DNA of 64,000 nucleotides from Nemophila menziesii (lineage: Eukaryota > Streptophyta > Magnoliopsida > Boraginales > Hydrophyllaceae), in assembly GCA_029959085.1 (NCBI GenBank), contig JARWIR010000002.1, positions 39,118,233 through 39,182,232 on the forward strand, given 5' to 3'. Of this stretch, positions 54,893 through 64,000 are shown one piece after another. Each line of letters begins with the position of its first letter. Positions within the stretch are counted from its first letter, which is position 1. The notes under the pieces are model-generated. The model saw nothing but the letters and a program-made list of their open reading frames with translations. It ran no database searches and was not told the origin of the DNA. The translations under genes and the position numbers were made by a program.

Positions 54893-57800
54893 AAGGAAGT
54901 GGATGAGAAAGAGAAAGAGAATGAGACATATAGTGAGGTTGAAGAAATCAAAAGAACAAGAGAAGTTCCGAAAAAGAGAGATGATATTGTGATCAATCGT
55001 CCTCCACCACCGTTTCCATCTCGAGTTCAGAAAAAGGGTGATTTGGGTGATTTTCAGAAATTCTTTAATAGAGTGAAGGGTCTAAGTATTAATATTCCGT
55101 TACTAGAGGCGATTCGAGATATTCTTAAGTACACGAAATTTTTGAAGAGGGCCCTCACTAACAAAAGGCCCTATTGTGATAATGAGATGATTGGCCTTCC
55201 TGAAGAGTGTAGTGCGATTTGTCAGAGTAAATTACCTCCAAAGTTAGTTGATTCGGGGAGTTTCATGATTCCCATATCGATTGGAGAAGAATGGAAGGGA
55301 AAGGCGCTATGTGATTTGGGGGCTAGCATCAATTTGATGCCCAAGTCAATCTTCGATAAGCTTAAAATTGTAAACGCAAGACCCACCTCTATGGTCTTGC
55401 AAATGGCGGACATATCTCTTGCACATTCCGAAGGCCGCATTGAGGATGTCCTCGTTAAGGCAGGTACACTTATATTTCCCGTTGATTTCGTAATACTTGA
55501 GTACGATGCAGATAGAAATGTCCCCATTATTTTGGGTAGACCATTTCTAGCTACAGGGCGTACATTGATCGATGTAGAGAATAGCGAATTAACGATGAGA
55601 ATTCAAGACGAGGAAGTCAAATTCAATGTATTTCGAGCTATGAAATTTCCAGATTCTCAAGAGGATTGCTTCAGAATGGATGTAGTTGAGCAGGCATCGC
55701 AAGAGGTATTTGATTGTTTAAATTTTGATGATATTTTGCAGGCCGCTTTAACATTAGACTTGCCTGAGATGATGGAAGAGCTTGCCGAAACAGTGGCAGC
55801 TCTTAATTCAGAAAATCCAAAGTATAGGCGTCTTGCCTATGAACCTGTGAGAGAACCGGGGGAGATTATTCCTAAAAAGAAGCCTTCAATTGAATCTCCT
55901 CCGGAATTGGAAGAAAAACCATTGCCATCACACTTGAGGTATGCATATTTGGGTACTAATGAAACTCTACCTGTTATTGTTTCAGCTAATTTAACAGGTC
56001 CTCAAGAAGATAAACTGTTGCGTGTGTTGAGAGCCAACAAAGAGGCAATAGGTTGGACAATTGCTGACATCAAAGGCATTAGTCCATCCTATTGTCAACA
56101 CAAAATTATACTTGAAGATAACAACGCACGCTCAGTTGAAGGTCAAAGGAGATTGATGCCCGTGATGAAGGATGTAGTAAAGAAAGAGGTGATCAAGCTT
56201 TTAGATGCGGGGATTATCTATCCCATTTCGAGTAGTGAATGGGTGAGCCCAGTTCAGTGTGTACCGAAGAAAGGAGGAATGACAACAGTTCTTAATGATA
56301 AAAATGAGGCGATTCCTTCAAGAACGGTAGTAGGTTGGAGAGTTTGCATGGAATACAGAAAGCTGAACAAAGCCACTAGAAAAGATCATTTCCCTTTGCC
56401 CTTCATCGATCAAATGTTAGACAAGTTAGCCGGAAGGGAATATTATTGTTTCTTGGATGGTTACTCCGGGTACAATCAGATTTACGTGGCTCCAGAAGAT
56501 CAACATAATACTACCTTTACATGCCCATTTGGTACTTTTGCATATCGCAGAATGCCATTTGGGTTGTGTAACGCTCCCGCTACTTTTCAGAGATGCATGA
56601 TGGCCATCTTCTGGGATATGATTGATAATTTCCTGGAAGTGTTTATGGACGATTTCTCCGTGTTTGGTGATGATTTTGATTAGTGTTTGGATAACTTGGA
56701 GAAAGTGTTAGTGAGATGCAAAGAAACAGATTTGGTGTTGAACTGGGAGAAGTGTCATTTCATGGTTCGCGAAGGTATTGTTCTGGGTCACAAAGTTTCG
56801 AGTGTTGGATTAGAGGTTGATAGAGCGAAGATCGAGGTAATTAAAACTCTTCCCCCTCCTGTATCTGTTAAAGGGGTAAGGAGTTTTCTTGGCCATGCTG
56901 GCTTCTATAGGCGATTTATCAAGGATTTTTCTAAGATTGCTAAACCGTTATGCAACTTACTCGAAAAGGATTCCAAATTCCTTTTTGATGAAGCTTGTTT
57001 AACGGCCTTCAAAGCAATCAAGGAAAAGCTTATTTCTGCTCCTATAGTGTTACCTCCAGATTGGAATTTACCGTTTGAGGTTATGTGCGATGCGAGTGAT
57101 TTGTGTATGGGAGCTGTATTGGGACAGAGGAAAGAGAAGGTTTTTCATTCGATTTACTATGCTAGTAAAACTTTTAGTGGTGCTCAGATTAATTACACAG
57201 TTACAGAAAAAGAGTTACTAGCAGTTGTATATTCATTTGATAAATTTCGCTCTTATCTTCTTGGAGCAAAAGTTATTGTGTATACAGATCATTCCGCGAT
57301 CAGATATCTTATGGAAAAGAAGGATGCGAAACCAAGGTTAATCAGATGGGTGTTATTGCTTCAAGAGTTCGATTTAGAGATCAAAGATAGAAAGGGTTGT
57401 GAGAATCAGGTTGCAGATCATCTATCGCGATTAGAGGGTTCAGAGATGAATAGTGGTACTGAAGCAGTGAGAGAAGAGTTTCCTGATGAGAGTTTGTTCG
57501 TTGTTCGAGATTACGAAGCTTCGTGGTATGCAGATATTGCAAATTTAGTGGTGAGTGGTGTTTTTCCTGAAGGCTCTACTTATCAAGAAAGAAAGAGGTT
57601 AGCTCATCGTGCTAGACAGTTATTTTGGGAGGATCCGTTCCTCTATAAAGTTTGTGCTGACCAAATGATACGAAGATGTGTAGCAAGGGAAGAGACTGAA
57701 GCCATTATAGCTGGGTGCCATGATTCATTATATGGAGGACATTTCAAAGGAGATAGAACTGCTGCGAAGGTATTTCAATCAGGTTTCTACTGGCCTTCTC

Positions 57801-58827
57801 TTATTAAAGATTGTCATGAATATGTTAAGAAATGTACGAGATGCCAGTTTACCAGAAACATATCTAAAAGGGATGAGATGCCGCGTAATAACGTGTTAGA
57901 GGTTGAGATATTCGATGTTTGGGGTATAGACTTTATGGGTCCTTTCGTTCTTCAAATGGTAACCTCTACATCTTATTAGCTGTTGATTATGTGTCTAAGT
58001 GGGTAGAAGCGGTGGCTTTGCCTACTAATGATTCACGAGTGGTGATCAAGTTCTTGAAATCACATATTTTCACTAGACATGGCACACCTAGAGTGATTAT
58101 TAGCGAAGGAGGATCTCATTTCGTTAATAAATATCTGAAGACTGTTCTAGAGAAATATGGAGTTAGACACCGTGTATCTACTGCATATCATCCACAATCC
58201 AATGGTCAAGCTGAAGTATCGAACCGTGAAGTCAAGTCAATCCTAGAGAAAACCGTTGGTACTACAAGAAAAGATTGGTCAATGAAGTTAGATGATGCGT
58301 TGTGGGCCTATCGTACTGCGTTTCAGACTCCAGTGGGTGCATCTCCCTATCGTATGGTGTATGGTAAGGCTTGTCACTTACCTTTAGAGCTTGGAATGGG
58401 TGCCTATTGGGCAATTGCGCAGTTGAACTTAGATCCTATCTTAGCCGGAAAGAATCATATGATGAAGCTTAATGAACTTGACGAATTCCGGTTGCATGCT
58501 TATGAAAATGCCAAACTTTACAAAGAAAACACAAAGAAATGGCATGACAATCGGATTCGTACAAAGAACTTTGAAGTGGGGCAAAGAGTGTTGAAGTATA
58601 ACTCAAAGTTCAGCAATTATCCGGGTAAGTTAAGATCTAAGTGGTCAGGTCCATACATTGTGACCAAAGTTACACCTCATGGGGCGATAGAAATAGAACA
58701 TCCGCTAGAGAACCGTACCTTTATGGTTAACGGTCACAGATTAAAGATATACCATGGAGGTGAAGATACCAATCGCTCGGAAGATCCACATCCCGGGGAG
58801 GTCATGTATCTCCTCGAGACTCCTTAG
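54893..58827 (+). pseudogene. Athila pol (element A): protease, RT, RNase H, integrase
   Basis: The frame continues directly after the gag TAA. Protease: ALCDLGASINLMP (about 55303-55341), with DLGAS as catalytic motif, typical of Athila, then GRPFLATGRTLID. RT: YRKLNKATRKDHFPLPFI, FGTFAYRRMPFGLCNAPATF and active site FMDDFSVFG (56352-56670). TAG at 56681-56683 breaks it. RNase [15 protein letters not shown] and [13 protein letters not shown] (about 57205-57320). Integrase: zinc part [18 protein letters not shown], then a one-base deletion near 57950 shifting the frame, and ISEGGSHFV, where the second catalytic Asp is Glu. The third residue, Glu in GQAEVSNRE, and the module KWSGPYIV are kept. 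The stop is at 58825-58827. Confidence 0.93.
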
Positions 58828-59939
58828 AAGCGTGAGGTAACCCGTCGAGCATAACGACGTTAAACAAAAGCCAATTCATTGTATATTAGCTGAGTTTTTA
58901 CATTTTTGCAATTTAGATTAGTTTGATTTTCGTAATTTTAGTGTTTATTATTAAGAAATGAGGAAGGGTAGTTGTTTTTGATGATTTCAGGGGTAAAAAG
59001 GTCATGAGTTTGGGGTCGATGAGGCGAAAATAGGAGAAACATGGTTGGATGTCCAGGAGAAACCGGGAACCCGGTTTCGCAAAAACCGGGAACCCGGTTT
59101 TGGAGCTGGTACCAACCATTTTAACGCAACACTTGGCGTTTTGAGTTCACGATACAGCGTCGGAACCGGGAACCCGGTTTTGGTGCTGTAATTTCTGAAA
59201 AGTTCTGACCCAGCGTTTTGGTGGCTTACGTTTTGCTGCGTTTTGATTCGCGCCATCGACACAAAACCGGGAACCCGCATTTGGCAAAACCGGGTACCCG
59301 GTTTCGGAGCTGTAATCGTCCAAAATTTCTGACCCAGCGTCTTGGAGTCTTGCGTTTTGGCGTGTCTTGACTCGCGCCATCGAGAAAAATCCGGGTACCC
59401 GCATTCCACAGAACCGGGAACCCGGTTTCGGCGAGTAAAATCTCTGACCCAGCGTCTTGGGGTCCAGCGTCTTGGTGCGTTTTGGAAAAAAAAAATCAAT
59501 AAATGTTTTTCCGCACCGTCACAGCGACGCGGAACCGGGAACCCGGTTTTGAAGCTGTGATGTCGGTTTTTGGGGCCTTAACCTAGTTTTCTTGGCCTCT
59601 TTTGCAAGTCTTTACCTAAAACGCACCAATAGCCTCCCCACCACCGAAGTTCATCTTCCGAAACACTATATATCATCAATTCCTACCCTCTTTCACCACA
59701 AAAACACAAAATCAACTCACCTCCTCTCCAAAATAACATCAAATTCTTAGTTTTTCCCAAGATTCTTCTTCACCCAACCCTTAAATTAAACACAATTCTT
59801 TCTTCTCCCATCCAAATTAAACAAGACCCATCTCATATTCCACCTAGTTCTTCAATTCCTAAGCCTCAAAACATCAAAATTCTAAACTTTTTCTCTAAGT
59901 TTTTCATTATTTGAAGTTTTGAGTTTGGGGTGGAAAGAG
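58828..59939 (+). other. pol-ORF3 intergenic leader of element A
   Basis: Besides the array it holds GAGTTTGGGGT at 59006-59016, a CA/TC-rich stretch (about 59635-59880) like a 5' UTR of ORF3, and a second GAGTTTGGGGT at 59921-59931 just before the ORF3 ATG. How ORF3 is translated is not shown; a spliced or separate transcript is possible. Confidence 0.55.
59058..59560 (+). repeat. Paired-palindrome tandem array (element A)
   Basis: Same organisation as 1506-2005: AACCGGGAACCCGGTT-type palindromes near 59060, 59084, 59163, 59264, 59286, 59391, 59413 and 59532 in a tandem unit with TCTGACCCAGCG as marker. An antisense frame of 165 codons crosses it but has only repeat-derived sequence. Confidence 0.85.
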
Positions 59940-61256
59940 ATGACTAACAGAACCGGTGATTTTCGAAGAACTGCTCCTAGAAGAAAAACCACCATTGGTG
60001 GTTCTCAAGATCAAGCTATTGAGATTCCTGATTCGCGTCCTAAACGAAAAATTGATGAAGTTCAGCTTGAGGCTAACAGAAAAGAAATCACAGGTCAAAA
60101 GAGAAGATTGATTGATGAGATAGAAAGTGAGAAGGAACCAGAAGAGGAAATTGCGAAGAACACTGAGAAGGAAACTGAACAAGAGATTCCGGAAGCACCC
60201 GTTCAGAAACCTCCGCGTATGAAGATGTGGGCCCACAAGCCCAAGAGGGTTTACACTTGTTGGAATACTCAGGTTCGTGAAAGAATTGAATTTTTGAAAT
60301 TTGGTGAGGAGACGAATTTTCCTAAGGGTATTATGAGTAGTGAATACAAGGAATATGCTGTGACATGTGCTAAGTTTGGTTGGAAAGAGTTACAAGAAAG
60401 GAAGCTTGAGTTTATTCCTACTTTTGTGCGAGAATTTTACGAAGGTTTAGCTACCTCCCGTGATGCAATTGATATCCGCAAAAAGGTAGTTCCTTTCTCT
60501 ATTGAACGTATTCGGAAATCATCAAAACTACCCAACTTTTCTGGAACATGCTCTTTCCAAGAAACTCTTAATGACCCTTCTTTTGATTTTGAATCCCTTT
60601 GGGGGACCGTGCTTGTTAATGGGACTAGCCAAATTCCTGAAGGAGAAAGATATCCTGGACAGTTTTACAGCAGTAATTTGACACCTCGTGCTAAGGTTTG
60701 GTCTCGTTTCGTAATACCCACTTTCTTTGGTATTAAACACACTTCCGAGTTGAAGAAAGAGCACGTATTTGTTATTAAGTGTATTTTTGAGGAGAAACCA
60801 ATTGATGTTGCTAAGATCATTTATAATACAATCATGGAGTTCGCAAAATCACCAATGAAACAACAAAATCTGAAGTTCCCTTGTACTATTACTCAGTTGT
60901 GTCTAGACGCAAAGATTCCGCGTAAGAACGCAGATATTGACGTTGTTTCAGTTGGTGTAAGTATAGCTTTGAGCACGATCAAGAATATCCATGAAGAAGC
61001 AACACGAGCTACCAAAAGTCCTAGAACTCCTCAATCAAAGAGAGCGAAGACTGTTCCTGAGTTGGAATCGAAGATTCAGGTGTTGGAAGAGAATCAGGAG
61101 AAGATGATTGCTACCTTGGGAAACGTTACAAAAGAATTGGACCTATTGCGAAATTTAATCCTAGGCGTAAATACACTTCAAAACGCGATTTATGATGCTG
61201 TTACGCGAGATAAAGGTCCAGAACGCAACACCGATAACCAGCCTCGCGCTGGTTAA
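59940..61256 (+). CDS. Athila ORF3, putative plant transposon protein (element A)
   Basis: An intact 438-codon frame, the only undamaged large ORF in the window. I chose the ATG at 59940; the frame is open slightly upstream but without ATG. The N-terminus is basic (RRTAPRRKTT, RPKRKIDEV), then Glu/Lys-rich, which may include a nuclear targeting signal. The centre (residues about 95-300) carries FVREFYEGLATSRDAIDIRK, RAKVWSRFVIPTFFGIKH and FPCTITQLCLDAKIPRKN, resembling the plant transposon protein domain PF20167 (from memory). Residues about 365-415 have coiled-coil character. No signal peptide, transmembrane helix or glycoprotein-like feature is visible. The role in the element is unknown. 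Confidence 0.88.
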   Translation: MTNRTGDFRRTAPRRKTTIGGSQDQAIEIPDSRPKRKIDEVQLEANRKEITGQKRRLIDEIESEKEPEEEIAKNTEKETEQEIPEAPVQKPPRMKMWAHKPKRVYTCWNTQVRERIEFLKFGEETNFPKGIMSSEYKEYAVTCAKFGWKELQERKLEFIPTFVREFYEGLATSRDAIDIRKKVVPFSIERIRKSSKLPNFSGTCSFQETLNDPSFDFESLWGTVLVNGTSQIPEGERYPGQFYSSNLTPRAKVWSRFVIPTFFGIKHTSELKKEHVFVIKCIFEEKPIDVAKIIYNTIMEFAKSPMKQQNLKFPCTITQLCLDAKIPRKNADIDVVSVGVSIALSTIKNIHEEATRATKSPRTPQSKRAKTVPELESKIQVLEENQEKMIATLGNVTKELDLLRNLILGVNTLQNAIYDAVTRDKGPERNTDNQPRAG

Positions 61257-62715
61257 GATACGTTTTCTAAAAACTTTCCTCTTAGTGTAGATTAGTTTAA
61301 ATGCTTTATTGAGTTTTTTTTTTTCGAGTCGTGGGGACACGACTCATTTTTGAGTTTGGGGTGGGGTTCGTTGCCTCATCCCAGTTTTGATGTGTTATTT
61401 GCTTTATTTGCTTTCAATAAAAGAATTTTCGGAGTTGCGTTTGACTGTAGAAATTTTTAAATATCCCTTTAAGCATACTTTTGATGAATCTATGATAGTA
61501 AATACTGGACTTTAGGGATTGATATAAAACGCATTTAGAATTGCATGCAAACATAGGTAATTAATAGGAAAAATTAATGAACAATGCAAATGAAGTAAGC
61601 TTGTACTCAAGGAATATGTTTGGTGTGTAGAAAGTGAAATCCTAATTAGTAGAGAACCCACCTAGATATTAACTAAAGACAAGCTATGTACTTAGGAAAA
61701 TGATAGGGGCAGTTCTTTGTTAGCCATTTGTGCCTTTTTAACTTTCTATCCCTTGTATTAATGATTATCCGTCTTAACCCACTTTGAGCCTTTAGCCTTT
61801 TCTTTGTAGCCACGATATAAGCCATTATCCCTTAGATTATTAGGCATGACCATATGACCCGCACTTGAATCACAATCCTGAGACATGTCTCGAGCTTGAG
61901 TTTGGGGTGGTGGGACCACATATGGGGAATTTAATGGGTTGGGATTGATGTGCTTTGTATTGTAGCACAATTGCAGATGATATATAATTGTAACCCTTTG
62001 TCGGGAATGAAGAAAAAAATTAAAAAAGTTGAAAATTCATACAGTAGGAACCGGGAACCCGGATTCGTCAAAACCGGGAACCCGGATTGCTTCTGTACAA
62101 AAAAAAAAGAGAAAAAGAGAAAAGAAAAGAAAAAGAAAAATACATATGAATAAAACATCCGGCAAAGTGGAATTTTTCTGAAGATCATCTTATTTATAGT
62201 GGGTAGACATGGGACGCTAAATTGTTGCGTATATGGGTGAGTGAGAACATCTTTTGAGCGTTAACTCAAGCTCGAGGACATTGTTGATGGTAAGTGAGGA
62301 GAGAGCCAAAAGCTCACTTCAAATTTACCAAATATACATCCACACCTGTCCTTAAGCCAATATTATAACCGTAAAAACCTAGTGATTCCTTAGTGCATAG
62401 TGAATTTACTATTCTGTTGATAGGGAATACACTAGGTGGAGTGTTCAAAGCGATTTAGGATTAATGACCACCATATAGCCATCATACAGAGATGAATACA
62501 AGTGTAACCTTCAAGCATTGCAACTTTAATTTTATGATTGAGATTATTTATGTTTGATGTTGCATTTTAGATGTATGTGTATATTAGTTTCTAGAGCTTG
62601 CTATATGAGATTTATTTTGAGAATTGCTTTAGGGTTTATTTGTTAGCTTCTACTTGTTTAAACGCTTACTTCTACCCCTTTGTTTTGTTTTACTTTGTCG
62701 GGACGACAAAGGTTT
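61257..62715 (+). other. 3' UTR of element A
   Basis: Collinear with 3708-5173. It contains the stem-loop, GAGTTTGGGGT tracts at 61352-61362 and 61898-61908, a palindrome pair at about 62048-62090 (here AACCGGGAACCCGGAT, one arm base changed in both members), and an A-rich purine stretch at about 62099-62143. No gene. Confidence 0.8.
61326..61345 (+). promoter_or_regulatory. Conserved stem-loop after ORF3 (element A)
   Basis: GAGTCGTG-GGGA-CACGACTC, 69 bases after the ORF3 stop and followed by a GAGTTTGGGGT tract at 61352-61362. The same structure is present in I, X and Y. Confidence 0.6.
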
Positions 62716-62728
62716 GAGTTGGGGGTCT
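62716..62728 (+). promoter_or_regulatory. Polypurine tract of element A
   Basis: GAGTTGGGGGTCT directly before the 3' LTR, identical to 5174-5186. Confidence 0.75.
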
Positions 62729-64000
62729 TGATGTCTCCCTAATTGTTCTTATTTTTTACCCTTAGGAGACATCATTTTTGGTGTTTATTTAATTAATTTG
62801 ATAGACTTTTGGACTTAATATGCAATAATCCGGAATTTCCTTTTTATTTCTAGCATTTTTAATTTATTAAACTTTTGCGCGTAATCTTGGTATTTTTAGT
62901 GTAAAGTTTACATGTTTTAGATGTTAGCTAGGAGAGGAATCCGAGGAGAAAGTCAAAGATCGTGAATTAGAGTCAAGACTTGAAGATAAATCCCGAAGAT
63001 ATTATTTTGAGAGCTGAAAATCCATTTTCCAGGCCATAGATTGCTGATTTCGAGGTGCTTGAGCGATGATTTAGCCGCTGACCTTTGAATAGAAAACATT
63101 CCTTATCGAGTTACGGAACTTTAGCAACTTCAATGAGGTTAATCGGAGTCATAACACATCGGGAAAAGCCGTTTTAGTGAAGGTGTATCAGCAGTTACGG
63201 GATTTTTGGGCTTAGAATTTGGGCTTGGACATCTAATTAGTATTTTATTTTCTGGCCCAAGCCCTAGTCCGAATTTATGCTTATAAGAGGAGGTCTGGAC
63301 TTCTATTTTTCACACAATTCACATTTCACAAGATTAAACACCAGAGAGAAGCAACAGAAGGAAAAAAAAAGAAGCTACAAGAGCTGGAGAGGGTCTATAT
63401 CTCCGTTCGTAGTCACTCCAATTCCGGAAATTAGGTTCTTTTTATATTTTAATTTTGTAATCAATATGAATTCCATTTCTTTTAATTTAGTTTTTCTTTT
63501 TAATATGAGCTAAGCTTTTCATAGTGCTTGAGAACAAACAATGGGTGAATCCCAATATTATGAAATAACGAATGTTGAATTTGGGTTTATGTAAATTAAA
63601 TTAGATTGGGTCTATTACTTTTTTCGATAATTTGTGTTATTTACTGTTTTTAGAGTCGCGAACTAAGAACAGGTATTAGTATCTAGGCTATTCCACATAT
63701 GTGGCGTGTGGATCATCCTGACGGAGGGTTTAGGTATAGAATTAATTATTCAATCTAGGATAAAAGCTATTGATTCTGACGAACTTAGCTAATTCTAGGG
63801 CCAATGAGGTAAAACACTTAACCATCCAACGGTGGATCATATTTACCCTGACGGGACTAGTGACACTTTAGGATCGCCTTATAGTCCACCCTGACGGGGG
63901 TATAAGGAATTTAGAATCCCGACCATTGTAATTGACCAATTTAGCCCTTAAACAACATAAGTTAGGAAATAAGATTGGGAGGATACTTGCGTTCTCAAGT
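62729..64000 (+). repeat. 3' LTR of element A, cut by the window edge
   Basis: TGATGTCTCCC start; 1272 bp visible of an expected 1560 or so. It is of the same subfamily as the solo LTR at 52011-53571 (CACATATGTGGCGTGTGG, GTTTAGGTATAGAATTAATT), and different from the 5' LTR fragment of this element. Confidence 0.95.

Larger units (their letters stand above)
50851..64000 (+). mobile_element. Athila-type element A, nearly complete, probable hybrid
   Basis: Truncated 5' LTR (50851-51487), PBS (51494-51511), gag (from 51623, split by a solo LTR), pol (54893-58827), palindrome array, ORF3 (59940-61256), stem-loop, 3' UTR, PPT (62716-62728) and 3' LTR (62729 to the window end). The 5' LTR fragment is of the Y subfamily while the 3' LTR is of the solo-LTR subfamily, so the two ends do not derive from one reverse-transcription event. 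gag, RT and integrase are damaged; ORF3 is intact. Confidence 0.93.

Noticed and set aside
1..64000. tRNA or rRNA genes
   Set aside because: I saw no cloverleaf-type or rRNA-like sequence; the only tRNA-related sequence is the 18-base primer-binding site at 51494.

Overview
The window is a stack of nested transposable elements, apparently from a plant nuclear genome. I found no ordinary host gene that I can defend. The plant assignment rests on several families: Athila-type Ty3/gypsy elements with a tRNA-Asp-like primer-binding site, Ty1/copia elements, plant L1-type LINEs with RT zinc-binding and RNase H domains, a Mutator-like DNA element with SWIM-type transposase, and Tourist-like MITEs with TAA target duplications. 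The species cannot be told from the sequence. Nearly every coding region carries stops or frameshifts, so this looks like old intergenic heterochromatin-like DNA.

Layout, left to right. 1-6573 is the 3' part of an Athila-type element (here 'I', + strand): integrase, a GC-rich palindrome array, a third ORF, 3' UTR, polypurine tract and 3' LTR. 6867-7352 holds two MITEs in inverted orientation. 7971-17970 is a Ty1/copia element on the minus strand with 5-bp target duplication GAAAG, split in its integrase by an L1-type LINE (11717-15815, + strand). 18616-21260 carries LINE remnants. 21427-28533 is a 7.1-kb Mutator-like element with about 270-bp terminal inverted repeats and a near-perfect 9-bp target duplication. 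It encodes a decayed MURA transposase (-) and, convergently, a decayed GRF-type zinc-finger reading frame (+). 28805-30335 is a large imperfect inverted repeat around unusual DNA. 30406-36677 is a + strand copia element with a 5'-truncated LINE (14-bp target duplication) in its leader; the copia is broken at 36678 by a further Athila-type element.

36678-47820 is an older, diverged Athila-type element ('X', - strand) hit by a solo LTR (42064-43625, duplication ATTAT). 47821-50850 is the 3' end of another minus-strand copy ('Y'), inserted in the gag of X. At 50850/50851 it is joined to the 3' 637 bp of a plus-strand LTR of the same subfamily as Y, followed by PBS, gag, pol, ORF3 and a 3' LTR of a different subfamily ('A', 50851-64000). 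Element A carries a solo LTR in gag (52011-53571, duplication GATAG).

The most interesting signals are conserved non-coding features of the Athila-type family, seen in several copies: five evenly placed polypurine-tract-like motifs across the 3' region, an 8-bp stem with a four-base loop just after ORF3, and an array of paired palindromes between integrase and ORF3 whose dyad symmetry is kept although its sequence has changed between subfamilies. Also notable are the convergent two-gene layout of the Mutator-like element, the inverted junction that makes A a probable hybrid, and a catalytic Asp-to-Glu change in the integrase of A. All comparisons were made by eye; no search or alignment program was run.
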